62,873 nucleotides of DNA from Candidatus Ruminococcus equi (GTDB lineage: Bacteria > Bacillota > Clostridia > Oscillospirales > Acutalibacteraceae). Position numbers and translations under genes: made by a program. Positions 25,321 through 34,110 of this stretch are shown here, piece after piece. Location: the NCBI GenBank assembly GCA_018065465.1, contig JAGHTC010000003.1, positions 1 to 62,873 on the forward strand, written 5' to 3'. The notes beneath the pieces were generated by a model. That model had not been told where the DNA came from. It was given only the letters and a program-made list of their open reading frames with translations, and made no database searches. The stretch's first letter is position 1. Every line of letters starts with the position of its first letter.

Positions 25321-26153
25321 GGTTTTTCTAAATCAAGTTTAACAAGGTCGTGGTGGGGGACTTGCTTGTCTTTTGGCGGCAGTTCCATATAATCGCCGAA
25401 AGCGGTTTTTAGGTATATGTCATAACCTTGCGGCAACGGCATCGAAAGCCCCTCAAAGTCTTTGTATACCGCCTTGTCAAAAGCAGACTGCGGATAAACC
25501 TTTCTCATATAATACGGTCCCGCACAAAGTTCGGTGCTGTTTTTATGAGAATAAAAGTCATACATTTTCATTTTCTTTTCGTGATGTTGCCAGATAGCCG
25601 TTCTCTTTTTACGGCTTTTGAAAAGCGAAAGCAAAATTTTACTCACAGCAGATATAGCCCCGCCGTGTTTTGTCGGTACATATTCGGTGATAAAAAGAGA
25701 GTACATCATCGTGTGATAAAATTGCATATACCTTTTTATCTTAGAGTCCGGACAGCCGTCTATCGGAAAGATATCCGTAACAATACCGTGAGGAATGTCA
25801 ATATCCTGCTGATTCTCTTTTATCATCGTAGCGGAAATATCGGTAAGCGTTGCAAAGGTATTCCCCGTAAAAATCTTTTCGCCGTCGGTTTTGAGAAACA
25901 AAAATCTGTTGTCAAAAGTATTTCCGTTTGCAATTTCGAGCATTCGCTCGTAGTCGTCTCTGGGCATAATGATGTCGATATCATCGTCCCACGGGATAAA
26001 CCCCTTGTGACGCAAAGCACCGATAACGCAACCACCGAGCAAAAAGAATTTCAGGTCGTTTTCTTCGCAAAAATCTTTGAAGAAAACAAGGGACTCAAGT
26101 TCTTTAATTTGAAGTTTTCTTAGAGTTTCTCTGTCTATTTCAATAATATCCAT
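25308..26153 (-). CDS. LicD family phosphotransferase
   Basis: A 281-residue LicD-type protein with the family signature GGCVIGALRHKGFIPWDDDIDIIMPR at about residues 40-65, including the Asp cluster that binds metal. A late YDIYLKTAFGDYMELPP segment follows. LicD proteins transfer phosphocholine or other phospho-groups to cell-surface glycans. It starts by a one-base TAATG overlap with the glycosyltransferase stop and probably acts on the same glycan. Confidence 0.88.
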   Translation of the reverse strand: MDIIEIDRETLRKLQIKELESLVFFKDFCEENDLKFFLLGGCVIGALRHKGFIPWDDDIDIIMPRDDYERMLEIANGNTFDNRFLFLKTDGEKIFTGNTFATLTDISATMIKENQQDIDIPHGIVTDIFPIDGCPDSKIKRYMQFYHTMMYSLFITEYVPTKHGGAISAVSKILLSLFKSRKKRTAIWQHHEKKMKMYDFYSHKNSTELCAGPYYMRKVYPQSAFDKAVYKDFEGLSMPLPQGYDIYLKTAFGDYMELPPKDKQVPHHDLVKLDLEKPCME

Positions 26154-27247
26154 TATTCTTCGGTTTCCTCTGTATCATTAGGTACGGTGTTTTTGATGAT
26201 AGCCTCTTTGACTTCTTCAATTCTTCTTTGAGCAGAGCCGTCAAGTTTCCTTTTCCAAAACGGAAGTTTTATAAGTCCGATTAAAGTTCCGATACCGTAG
26301 GAAATGTGCAGGAGCGGGAAGATAAACGGTAGTAAAAGGAAGTAGAAGTTAGGCTTTTTCATCATAAAACAGCCGACAGTATTAACAAGATTGAACATAA
26401 GGTACATTGCGGCAATTATAGCAAAAAGTATCGGATGACCGAATCCCCACAGCACAAGCCCTGCAATAACGGAAAGTATGAATACAAACGGTATGTAGTG
26501 GAAGTAGTTAAGGCATTTCGGACAAACACCTGTAGTAAGTCCAATCCAGTAGCCGTTGCCGTATTTTTGTTTCATCATCTTTTTAAGCGTATTTCTTGTG
26601 TGTTGATATGAAACGATTTCGGGACAGCAACAGAATTTATATCCCGCCTGACGCATCCTGTAATGCAGTTCGTTGTCTTCGGTTCTGCCTAAATCTTCAT
26701 TAAATCCGCCGACAGTTGCAAAAACTTCGCGTCTGTATGCAGCGTGGAAAAGACTGTCGTGATATTCTTTCTGTGCGGGAGGTCGTCTGTAATCGGCAAC
26801 AGATGAGCCGAAAAGCGATTCCTCTGCCGCAAGAAGTGTGAACTTCCAGTTTGTCATTCCGTCAGTTGTGTTCGGCCTTCCGCCGCCGACAATGTTTTCG
26901 CCTTCGTTGATATTGAAAACATTTCTCGCGATAAAGTGACGCGGAATTTTTGAGTGAGCATCAACTCTGATGATAATGTCGCCTGTTGCGTGGAGCAAAG
27001 CCTCGTTCCACGATGCCGCCTGAGTGTGCTTTGAGTTTGTCAGCACTTTGACATCGGCAAAGCCGTAGTCAGTCTGTTGAAATTCTTTCATCAAAGCGTA
27101 GGTATCGTCGGTAGAATCATTATCAACAAGAATAACCTCAATAAGTTCGTGAGGATAACTTTGTTCTGAAAAGTCACGGAACAATCCGTTTAGCGAGCGT
27201 TGCTCATTGTATGCTATTGAACAAAGGGATACTTTGAGTTTCTTCAT
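26153..27247 (-). CDS. Family 2 glycosyltransferase with C-terminal membrane segments
   Basis: A 364-residue protein starting at the ATG at 27247 (SD AAAAGGAAG). The N-terminal GT-A domain has VSLCSIAYNEQ, VILVDNDSTDDT near 45, a metal-binding IIRVDAHS near 95 in place of a plain DxD, and the catalytic-base segment GRTEDNELHYRM near 190. Three or four hydrophobic segments follow from about residue 245, as in ExoA-type exopolysaccharide glycosyltransferases. Its start overlaps the preceding membrane-protein gene by 44 bases. Confidence 0.88.
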   Translation of the reverse strand: MKKLKVSLCSIAYNEQRSLNGLFRDFSEQSYPHELIEVILVDNDSTDDTYALMKEFQQTDYGFADVKVLTNSKHTQAASWNEALLHATGDIIIRVDAHSKIPRHFIARNVFNINEGENIVGGGRPNTTDGMTNWKFTLLAAEESLFGSSVADYRRPPAQKEYHDSLFHAAYRREVFATVGGFNEDLGRTEDNELHYRMRQAGYKFCCCPEIVSYQHTRNTLKKMMKQKYGNGYWIGLTTGVCPKCLNYFHYIPFVFILSVIAGLVLWGFGHPILFAIIAAMYLMFNLVNTVGCFMMKKPNFYFLLLPFIFPLLHISYGIGTLIGLIKLPFWKRKLDGSAQRRIEEVKEAIIKNTVPNDTEETEE

Positions 27248-28040
27248 AATTATTTTCTTCCTTTTCAAGTTCGCAGAGCCATTTTGCAGAGATACAAAGT
27301 GCCTGTGTATAGTATGGAACAACATAGATAAGCGGTACGGCAAGCAGTGAGAGTAAAAACCACGGAATAAAAGATACTGTCAGTTTGATGATTTCAACCG
27401 TTTTACCGTTCATTATGTGTTTTGAATATTTGAAATATTCTTTTATGTTAAGACTCTCATCCACAGAATATTTTGTAAAAACAACAAAGTATTTTAATGA
27501 GTAGATAAGAAGTCCGACAGTAGACAAAAATACAAAGACACCAAAGAAAAAGTAATACCAACCTTGTTCGTTGTAGTTGTCACTACATAAAGAACAAATG
27601 ATAACAAATGCAAGAATCGGTAAAGAGAAAATGACAGTCGGAATTATCATTCTCAAAAAGTAAGAGAAGTTGAGTTTTATCGTCTTTTTGTATTTTCCCT
27701 TGTGAAAGAAGTAAGCAAGGTTTTCAACATCATATTTATTTTGCAACGATGCATCGTAATAAAGTTTGATATAGCCGTTAATGAACGGGGAGAGAAGCAG
27801 AAAAACAACACAGGGGATTAAGGTCAGTATCGCTTTAATTACATAATACAACACAGCCGAAAAGAAAATATCTTTATCAAAGATTTCATCAAGTGTTATA
27901 TATATAAGCCCGTCTGCTTGTGCAATTGCTTCAAAGAACATAAACAGTAAAAGCATTAGCACAAAGCCCATTATAGCAGAAACATAGCCCGATTTCAGAG
28001 TGTTTCTTGCCTCGGCTTTTATCATTTTTTCAACAGACAA
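27204..28040 (-). CDS. Multispanning membrane protein (DUF975-like)
   Basis: A 278-residue protein with about six hydrophobic stretches and the start SVEKMIKAEARNTLKSGY, which resembles DUF975-type membrane proteins. A TTG at 28040 is the chosen start because AGAAAGGA lies about 10 bases upstream; an ATG at 28025 is the alternative. Function is unknown. It sits in a surface-glycan operon, 18 bases after the dipeptidase gene, and its tail overlaps the glycosyltransferase gene. Confidence 0.7.
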   Translation of the reverse strand: MSVEKMIKAEARNTLKSGYVSAIMGFVLMLLLFMFFEAIAQADGLIYITLDEIFDKDIFFSAVLYYVIKAILTLIPCVVFLLLSPFINGYIKLYYDASLQNKYDVENLAYFFHKGKYKKTIKLNFSYFLRMIIPTVIFSLPILAFVIICSLCSDNYNEQGWYYFFFGVFVFLSTVGLLIYSLKYFVVFTKYSVDESLNIKEYFKYSKHIMNGKTVEIIKLTVSFIPWFLLSLLAVPLIYVVPYYTQALCISAKWLCELEKEENNYEETQSIPLFNSIQ

Positions 28041-28058
28041 AATAGTCAGTCCTTTCTG

Positions 28059-29414
28059 TTATTCGGTGAACATTCTGTACATCGCTTCAAGACAAATCTC
28101 GGCGTGTTTGAAGAATTTTTCAACACTTAAGCATTCGTTTGCGTTGTGGGCATTTGATGTTTCGTTTTCAAAAACAGGTCCGAATGCAACACAGTCGCAA
28201 GAAAGTTTTCTTGAATATGTGCCTATTCCCGTTGAGTACAGTTTAGGTTCGTCACCCATGATTTCTTTATATGATGCCGACAAAAGTTTGATGATATCTG
28301 CATCTTTGTCAACAATATGCGGTTTTATATGTTCAAGCACTTTAACATGCAAACCTTCGTTTTTAGCGTCTTTCTTTATTCTTTCAAGAATTTCGTTGCC
28401 GTTGCAGGAAACAGGGTAGCGGATGTCAAGAGTACAGGTGGCGTAGCAGTCATCAATATGAACAGTACCGACATTAACAGTAAGCGGTCCCGATTGTGAA
28501 TCTCTTGTCTTTATTCCGAGTTTTACACCGTATGCATCCATACCGATACAAGAATCAATGAAAGAACAGATGTTGCCAAGTGAAGCGAGAGTGAAGTTAG
28601 AGCTCAAAAGGTCGATAAGATTAAGTGCTGCGTTGATACCTTTTTGAGGCTCACAGGCGTGAGCGGCAGTACCACGGCTAAGTACCATCATACCGTCGAT
28701 TGTGTAGTAAAATTCAAAACTGCCCGGTTTAGCGTCTGCAAGGCGTGCAAGTTGGTGGTCTTCGTTTTCGGTGCAGTCAAGAAGTGCGTACGCGGTATCG
28801 GGGACAGCGTTAACAGCTTTTCCCGAATGAAGTTGAGTAAGCGTTGTGCCGTTGTGAGTATCGCCGTAAAGTTCAACTTGCAGTATACCTTTTTCACAGT
28901 TACAGATACCGTATCTGTTGTCGGGAGTAAAAGCCAACTGTGGCATTTTTTCTGTTTCAAAGTATCTGTCAAGGTCTTTCATACCTGTTTCTTCGCTTGT
29001 GCCGAATATGGCTCTTATCGTGTTTTTGCCGATAACACCGTTGTCTTTGAGTGCTTTCAGGCAGTAGAGGGTAATAAGTGCCGCACCTTTATCATCTGCA
29101 ATTCCTCTGCCGAATATATATCCGTCACCGACAGAAAGTTCAAACGGTAGGGAATTCCAGTTGTTTCCTTCGGGTACTACATCAAGGTGAGTGAGCACCG
29201 AACAAAGTTTTTCACCGTTACCGAGTTCGGCGTGACCTGCAACACCGTCAACATTTTTTGTAACAAGACCGAAAGACTCCGCCTTTTTGAGCATCCATTC
29301 GAGCGCAGGAGTGCATTTGTCCTGATACCCCGAAACAGACTGTATTTCAATAAGTTCGTATAAATCAGAGATTATATCCTCTTTATATTTCATAATGTTT
29401 TCGCCGAAACTCAT
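28059..29414 (-). CDS. M20 family dipeptidase (PepV-like)
   Basis: A 451-residue zinc peptidase with the M20 metal ligands in order: THLDVVPEG near 76 (His, Asp), GRGIADDKGAA near 99 (Asp), SEETGMKDLDRYF near 134 (Glu-Glu) and SNAHNANECL near 424 (His). The order and the ETGMKDLDRYFE segment match PepV/Xaa-His dipeptidases. It starts by an ATGA overlap with yfhO. It is a cytosolic peptide-degrading enzyme; its place in a surface-glycan operon is unexplained. Confidence 0.88.
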   Translation of the reverse strand: MSFGENIMKYKEDIISDLYELIEIQSVSGYQDKCTPALEWMLKKAESFGLVTKNVDGVAGHAELGNGEKLCSVLTHLDVVPEGNNWNSLPFELSVGDGYIFGRGIADDKGAALITLYCLKALKDNGVIGKNTIRAIFGTSEETGMKDLDRYFETEKMPQLAFTPDNRYGICNCEKGILQVELYGDTHNGTTLTQLHSGKAVNAVPDTAYALLDCTENEDHQLARLADAKPGSFEFYYTIDGMMVLSRGTAAHACEPQKGINAALNLIDLLSSNFTLASLGNICSFIDSCIGMDAYGVKLGIKTRDSQSGPLTVNVGTVHIDDCYATCTLDIRYPVSCNGNEILERIKKDAKNEGLHVKVLEHIKPHIVDKDADIIKLLSASYKEIMGDEPKLYSTGIGTYSRKLSCDCVAFGPVFENETSNAHNANECLSVEKFFKHAEICLEAMYRMFTE

Positions 29415-31918
29415 TTTTCCCCTCCGTTATTGGTTATCTGTTTTATTTTGTAAATTCTTCTGTGTTTTTTCTTTGCCGAAAATCCTTTGTTGATTATCAG
29501 ATATATTGCAAAAACAAGTACAGCACCCAAGGATATGAAAGCACCGATTCTAAGCCCCGGTGTTTCATAAACAAATTTAATGTTGCTTGTAGTGTGACCG
29601 TCAACTTTTATTGCCATAAATCCAATGTTAACTTTTTCGATTTCAACTTCCTTGTCGTTTACATAAGCCTTGAAGCCTTTGTCATATGGTACAGAGAAGA
29701 ACAGAAGATTATCGTCACCGCTATTGTAGAATGTAGCGGTAAATCCGTCATTGTTGTAAGAAAATTCTGTGCAGGTGTTTTCTTTGAGTTTTTCACAGTC
29801 TTTTTTATATTCATCTTCACTGTAAAAGAATTTTGAAGTAATACTCTCAAAGCCGGAATATGTAGGATAATCTTTTTCCTGCGGATTGTTTTCATCAAAA
29901 GTAAGATTTAAGTACATTCCGTCTTCATATCCCGTGATATCCCTGTATTTTGACATCTGTTCCTGAGAAAGTACCATAGATTTTAGAAGAGCCTGGTGCA
30001 TTACTTTGTCGGAAAGATTTTTGAATTCTTCTTCACAGATAAATTTATCGTAGGTAAATCCCATCGGAATGTAATATTCGTTTTCGTATTCGTTGTATCT
30101 GTTCTCACAGCCTATTTGTTTAAATCCCGGCATCAGTGTTTCGCCATTGGAATTGATAAACGTTGTGCCTGTATATGGTTCAAAAAGGTATTTAACAGAT
30201 AATAACCCTCGAACGCCGTAGAAATCGGTACTCGGACGGGAACCAACATCACGCACAACACCGATAGTGTTGTAAAAGTCCATCAGCGACGATGGCACAA
30301 TACTGTGAAAAGCCTGAATATTCGGTACTTGCCAGTACATTCCGATATTATCCATAGAACGATAGAAATCAGAACGAACATCTTTGATATCCGAAAGTGT
30401 AATATCTTCACCGCCGTTTAGTGCGGAGTAGATGATATCTTCATCCGAGTATGAATTAACTGTTTTTCCAAGATAGATGATATAACCGCTGTAGCCGATA
30501 ATAAACACAGCGAGCATACCGCATAGAACTTCTATCAAAACTTTCGGTTTGTGCTTCAAGAAAGAAACAGCAAGTCCCGTCAGCGATACACCGAGAAGAG
30601 TCGATATTACATAAGTCCAGAATCTGTCAGGATATTTCTCAAGTCCGAATTTTACTGAAGTGATGTCTGAATTTGAGAAAGATATTGTCGGCATAAAGCC
30701 TATCAATATGGTGATGGCAAGTGTTATAACCATCACATACCTGAACGCTCTTTCAAAGTCAACTTCGCCTATATGTTCAATAGAATATACCGTCATCAAA
30801 ACCATAACAAGAGTGAGCATATAGTACCATCTTGTGTAGAAAGCCGAATTAAGCAACTGAAAACTACTGTTTAGTATCGGTATGAATGTAAAAATAATAA
30901 GCGTGATGAACAGTCTTTTCAGCGGACTTTTCTTTCTGCCTTGAATATAAGCGATTACAAAAGTCATTGAGAATAACGGCAGAAAAGCCGCAACCGATGC
31001 CCATTTTGCATCTGAGTCGGGAGTGAAATTCGGGCGGGCGGGAATATCGGGCGGGAAGAAGAAACTTGATAAAATGTGGATATATCTCTGTGACGGAGTG
31101 TAAACAATACCGTCCCAGCCCAAACAGTATTCATTCAGTCTGTAATTTCCCATAATTGCAAGTACAGACGGCAAGAGCAACACAGCAGACATAAGAAAAC
31201 CGACTATACATTCAAAAGCGAGGATAAGGAATTTTTTGAGAGTTACCGTATATGTCTTTGAAATAACATTTATAACCCAGTAGATGATTACAAAAATCAC
31301 CTGACCGACAAAGAAGTAGTAGTTGATAAAGGCAGCGGCAAAAACCGCAAGCGCAACAACACCTTTTCTTTGCGTTTCCATATATTCATCAACAGCAGCA
31401 AGAAGCAGCGGAAAGATAATTATAGCCTCGTGAAAATGGAAGAAAAAGATGTTATATATCGAAAATCCCGAAAAGGCGTAAAGTATTCCGCCTAAAACGG
31501 CAAGCTTTTTGTTTGAAAGATACCTTTTGAGATAAATATATGCGGTAAGGGAAGCAAGCGAGAGCTTCAGTATCAGCAAAGGACCTATTGAATAGGCTAC
31601 AAGGTTGCTCGGCAGTAATATGGTAATCCAAAAGAAAGGACTGCCGAGAAGATAGAAAGAGTAACTGCCGACAAAATTTGCACCGAGGTCTGTCAGACTG
31701 CTCCATTTCACATTACCCGAAATTATTGAGTCGTGAGCAAGTCTGTAAAAAGGAATTTGCTGAACATTAAAGTCGCCGTAGTACAGAAAATACCCCTTGT
31801 CATAAATCATAACGGGGACAACGAGGATAGAAGCAATAAGAAAAGCGAGTAAAAAGGCATAGAGAGAATACTTTTTGTTAAGGTCGCGATAGTAGTAGCA
31901 AAGTCTCTTTTTATTCAC
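29411..31918 (-). CDS. YfhO family membrane protein
   Basis: A roughly 835-residue protein with a dozen or so membrane segments over its first 500 residues and a large extracytoplasmic C-terminal domain ending in one membrane segment. It fits the YfhO family (PF09586), which in Bacillus and Listeria helps glycosylate teichoic acids. A GTG at 31918 is preferred: AAAGGGG sits 8 bases before it. A GTG at 31927 overlaps that SD. First gene of the minus-strand operon yfhO-dipeptidase-DUF975-GT2-licD-ribU. Confidence 0.85.
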   Translation of the reverse strand: MNKKRLCYYYRDLNKKYSLYAFLLAFLIASILVVPVMIYDKGYFLYYGDFNVQQIPFYRLAHDSIISGNVKWSSLTDLGANFVGSYSFYLLGSPFFWITILLPSNLVAYSIGPLLILKLSLASLTAYIYLKRYLSNKKLAVLGGILYAFSGFSIYNIFFFHFHEAIIIFPLLLAAVDEYMETQRKGVVALAVFAAAFINYYFFVGQVIFVIIYWVINVISKTYTVTLKKFLILAFECIVGFLMSAVLLLPSVLAIMGNYRLNEYCLGWDGIVYTPSQRYIHILSSFFFPPDIPARPNFTPDSDAKWASVAAFLPLFSMTFVIAYIQGRKKSPLKRLFITLIIFTFIPILNSSFQLLNSAFYTRWYYMLTLVMVLMTVYSIEHIGEVDFERAFRYVMVITLAITILIGFMPTISFSNSDITSVKFGLEKYPDRFWTYVISTLLGVSLTGLAVSFLKHKPKVLIEVLCGMLAVFIIGYSGYIIYLGKTVNSYSDEDIIYSALNGGEDITLSDIKDVRSDFYRSMDNIGMYWQVPNIQAFHSIVPSSLMDFYNTIGVVRDVGSRPSTDFYGVRGLLSVKYLFEPYTGTTFINSNGETLMPGFKQIGCENRYNEYENEYYIPMGFTYDKFICEEEFKNLSDKVMHQALLKSMVLSQEQMSKYRDITGYEDGMYLNLTFDENNPQEKDYPTYSGFESITSKFFYSEDEYKKDCEKLKENTCTEFSYNNDGFTATFYNSGDDNLLFFSVPYDKGFKAYVNDKEVEIEKVNIGFMAIKVDGHTTSNIKFVYETPGLRIGAFISLGAVLVFAIYLIINKGFSAKKKHRRIYKIKQITNNGGEK

Positions 31919-31961
31919 CTTTTTCACCCCTTTAAAAATAACTCTTTACCAAATTGCTATA

Positions 31962-31982
31962 ATAGGTTATAATATAACCTAT
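31962..31982. promoter_or_regulatory. 21-bp perfect palindrome in a divergent promoter region
   Basis: ATAGGTTATA and TATAACCTAT flank one base. It lies between the divergent yfhO operon and the YfbR-like gene and includes a TATAAT at 31968-31973. Placement and symmetry suit a dimeric repressor site for one or both operons. Confidence 0.55.
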
Positions 31983-32058
31983 ACAGTATATCACATTACT
32001 TTGTAAAATGCACTATAATTTTGCAAATTTGTATAATTTTTTATTTGGAGTGAATTTT

Positions 32059-32640
32059 ATGAAAAACCATTTTTTTGCAATGACATCAAGAATGAAATAT
32101 ATTAACCGTTGGGGACTGATGAACAGTTCAAAAAGCGAAAATATAAGCGAGCACAGCCTCGAAGTATCTATGCTTTCGCACGCTTTGGTGCTGATAAGCA
32201 ATAAAAAGTTCGGTACAAATTTAGATGCCGACAAAGCCGCCGTTTTGGGACTTTACCACGATGTAAGCGAGATTTTGACAGGTGATATGCCTACACCGAT
32301 AAAGTATTATAACCCCGAGATTAAGGTAGCCTACAAAAAGGTAGAAAAAGTCGCACAAAATAAACTTTTATCTTTGTTGCCCGATTATCTTCAAGATGAG
32401 TATTCAGACATCCTTTTAGATGATAATATGGAAAAAGACTTAATTCCGTTTGTAAAAGCCGCCGATAAACTCTCTGCTTTGATAAAATGTATCGAGGAAT
32501 TGAAAATGGGGAACAAAGAGTTTGAAAAAGCGAAAATCACTATTGAACAACAGCTGATTGATATGAAAATGCCATCTGTTGATGTATTTATGAACGAGTT
32601 TTTGCCGTCGTACAGCCTGACTATTGACGAACAAGACTGA
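32059..32640 (+). CDS. HD-domain 5'-deoxynucleotidase (YfbR-like)
   Basis: A 193-residue HD hydrolase. The ATG at 32059 follows TTTGGAGTGA. Metal-binding residues are visible: EHSLEVSMLSH near 32, GLYHDVSEILTGDMPTPIKY near 72 and the late Asp in VKAADKLSALIKC near 134. The SEILTGDMPTPIKY segment is characteristic of YfbR, which removes phosphate from deoxynucleoside monophosphates in nucleotide salvage. Confidence 0.88.
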   Translation: MKNHFFAMTSRMKYINRWGLMNSSKSENISEHSLEVSMLSHALVLISNKKFGTNLDADKAAVLGLYHDVSEILTGDMPTPIKYYNPEIKVAYKKVEKVAQNKLLSLLPDYLQDEYSDILLDDNMEKDLIPFVKAADKLSALIKCIEELKMGNKEFEKAKITIEQQLIDMKMPSVDVFMNEFLPSYSLTIDEQD

Positions 32641-32667
32641 AAATTTGATATATTAGACACCATATAT

Positions 32668-32738
32668 GCACGAAAAATTGTCGAAATCCACAAAGTATTG
32701 TGAATATTTCGTAAATTTTCGTGCTTTATTCTTTTTTG
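32668..32738 (+). terminator. Long imperfect terminator hairpin after the YfbR-like gene
   Basis: GCACGAAAA, CGAAAT and CACAA pair with TTGTG, ATTTCG and TTTTCGTGC across 32668-32724, with small internal loops and an AGTA apex. TTTATTCTTTTTT follows. Confidence 0.7.
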
Positions 32739-32821
32739 GAAAATAATTGCTGTTTTGTGTAGTATAATAATACTGTTTTATTGTCTGCAAATATGAAATT
32801 TTCCTTGAAAGGTGGGGGATT

Positions 32822-33976
32822 ATGTCGAAGAAAAACGATTATGTTGACATTTCATCATCCAGCCAAGTAAAAAAGATATACAAGAAAAAGCATTCAAAAG
32901 GCAAAGGATTCAGAATTGCTACCCTCGTTTTGTCTATCATAATGCTTTTTGCGGGTTCGGGACTTATCTACTATTACACTGTTCTTGATTCGCTAAACTA
33001 TAAGGAACTCGATGATTCTTCATCAAATTCCGATACTTCCGACGTCTCATCTTCTTCATCCAACTCATCCCTTTTGTCAAGTACAAAGGTTTTAAATATC
33101 CTGCTTTTCGGTCAGGACTACAACGGTGGCGGCGACGGTTACGGCAGAAGTGACAGTATGATTCTTCTCTCCCTTGATAATGTGAATCATAAAATAAAAC
33201 TTACTTCATTCCAGCGTGATACTTATGTTACAATACCCGGCTACGGCGATGCAAAGATAAATGCAGCCTTCCAGTATGGCGGAGTTCCTCTTGCGATTAA
33301 GACTATCGAAGCGAATTTCGGTATTGCCGTTGATAAATACGCAACAGTCGATTTCGACTCTTTCCGCAAAATAGTAAACATTCTCGGCGGAGTTGATATT
33401 GAACTTACCCTTGACGAAATAAAATACATCAACGCTCAGATTGATGTAAACGACCAGATAGGCGATACACAATTTTTGGATTATGACCCGTCAAAAGAAA
33501 CTCAGGTTGTCCACTTAGACGGCTATCAGGCTCTTTGGTATGCCCGTGACAGAGGCGAAGTTGCCCTCGGCGGTAATCCCGAATACACCTTCTCCGGCGA
33601 TGACTGGGACAGAACAAAACGCCAGAGAAAATTTATCGAAACCATACTCAATGACTTGCGTGAAAAAGCATCTGTCACCGATTTGGTTAAGATAGTCAAC
33701 GAAATCGGTCCTCTTGTTACCACCAACCTTAAAAAGAGCGACATCACTTTCCTTGTACAGAATATAATGACCTATATCAACTATGATATGGTAGAGATTA
33801 GTATTCCTATTGAAGGTTGCTGGCGCTACGGTACAACCGATGACGGACAATCTGTTATCGTTGTCACCGATTGGGAAAAGACAAGAATGGACCTTGCATC
33901 ATTCATTTACGAAGATGCAGTAGTTACTTCTTCCCAAGCCTCACAACTAACATCAAGTTCAAGCGTAAATTACTAA
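32822..33976 (+). CDS. LytR-CpsA-Psr family glycopolymer ligase
   Basis: A 384-residue protein starting at ATG 32822 after AAAGGTGGGGG. It has a cytoplasmic basic N-terminus, one membrane segment (about 36-60), a Ser/Asp-rich linker and an LCP domain from about residue 93: LLFGQDYNGGGDGYGRSDSMILLS, then TSFQRDTYVTIPG with the conserved Arg, and YARDRGEVALGG plus WDRTKRQRKF further on. LCP enzymes attach teichoic acids or polysaccharides to peptidoglycan. A TATAAT at 32763-32768 may be its -10 box. In many Firmicutes an LCP gene sits between yqeK and rsfS; here it does not. Confidence 0.9.
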   Translation: MSKKNDYVDISSSSQVKKIYKKKHSKGKGFRIATLVLSIIMLFAGSGLIYYYTVLDSLNYKELDDSSSNSDTSDVSSSSSNSSLLSSTKVLNILLFGQDYNGGGDGYGRSDSMILLSLDNVNHKIKLTSFQRDTYVTIPGYGDAKINAAFQYGGVPLAIKTIEANFGIAVDKYATVDFDSFRKIVNILGGVDIELTLDEIKYINAQIDVNDQIGDTQFLDYDPSKETQVVHLDGYQALWYARDRGEVALGGNPEYTFSGDDWDRTKRQRKFIETILNDLREKASVTDLVKIVNEIGPLVTTNLKKSDITFLVQNIMTYINYDMVEISIPIEGCWRYGTTDDGQSVIVVTDWEKTRMDLASFIYEDAVVTSSQASQLTSSSSVNY

Positions 33977-33988
33977 AAAATCTTTCTA

Positions 33989-34039
33989 TACACCTCTTAG
34001 CCTCCCCTAACAAGAGGAGACCGATTAGTTTGTAGATTT
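33989..34039 (-). repeat. Copy C of a dispersed palindromic element
   Basis: Read on the minus strand it begins AAATCTACAAAC and has CTCCTCTTGTTAGGGGAGG, matching the left half of the element at 22743-22815. The right half is missing. Confidence 0.55.
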
Positions 34040-34074
34040 ATATGGCTTAACACTTAAAACTAAACACTGAAAAT

Positions 34075-34110
34075 AAAAAGACCTCCGACATCGTCGGAGG
34101 TTATTTTTAT
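34075..34110. terminator. Bidirectional terminator between the LCP gene and pncB
   Basis: ACCTCCGAC and GTCGGAGGT form a 9-bp stem (34081-34101) around ATC, with AAAAAG on the left and TTATTTTTATTT on the right. It serves the two convergent genes. Confidence 0.85.
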
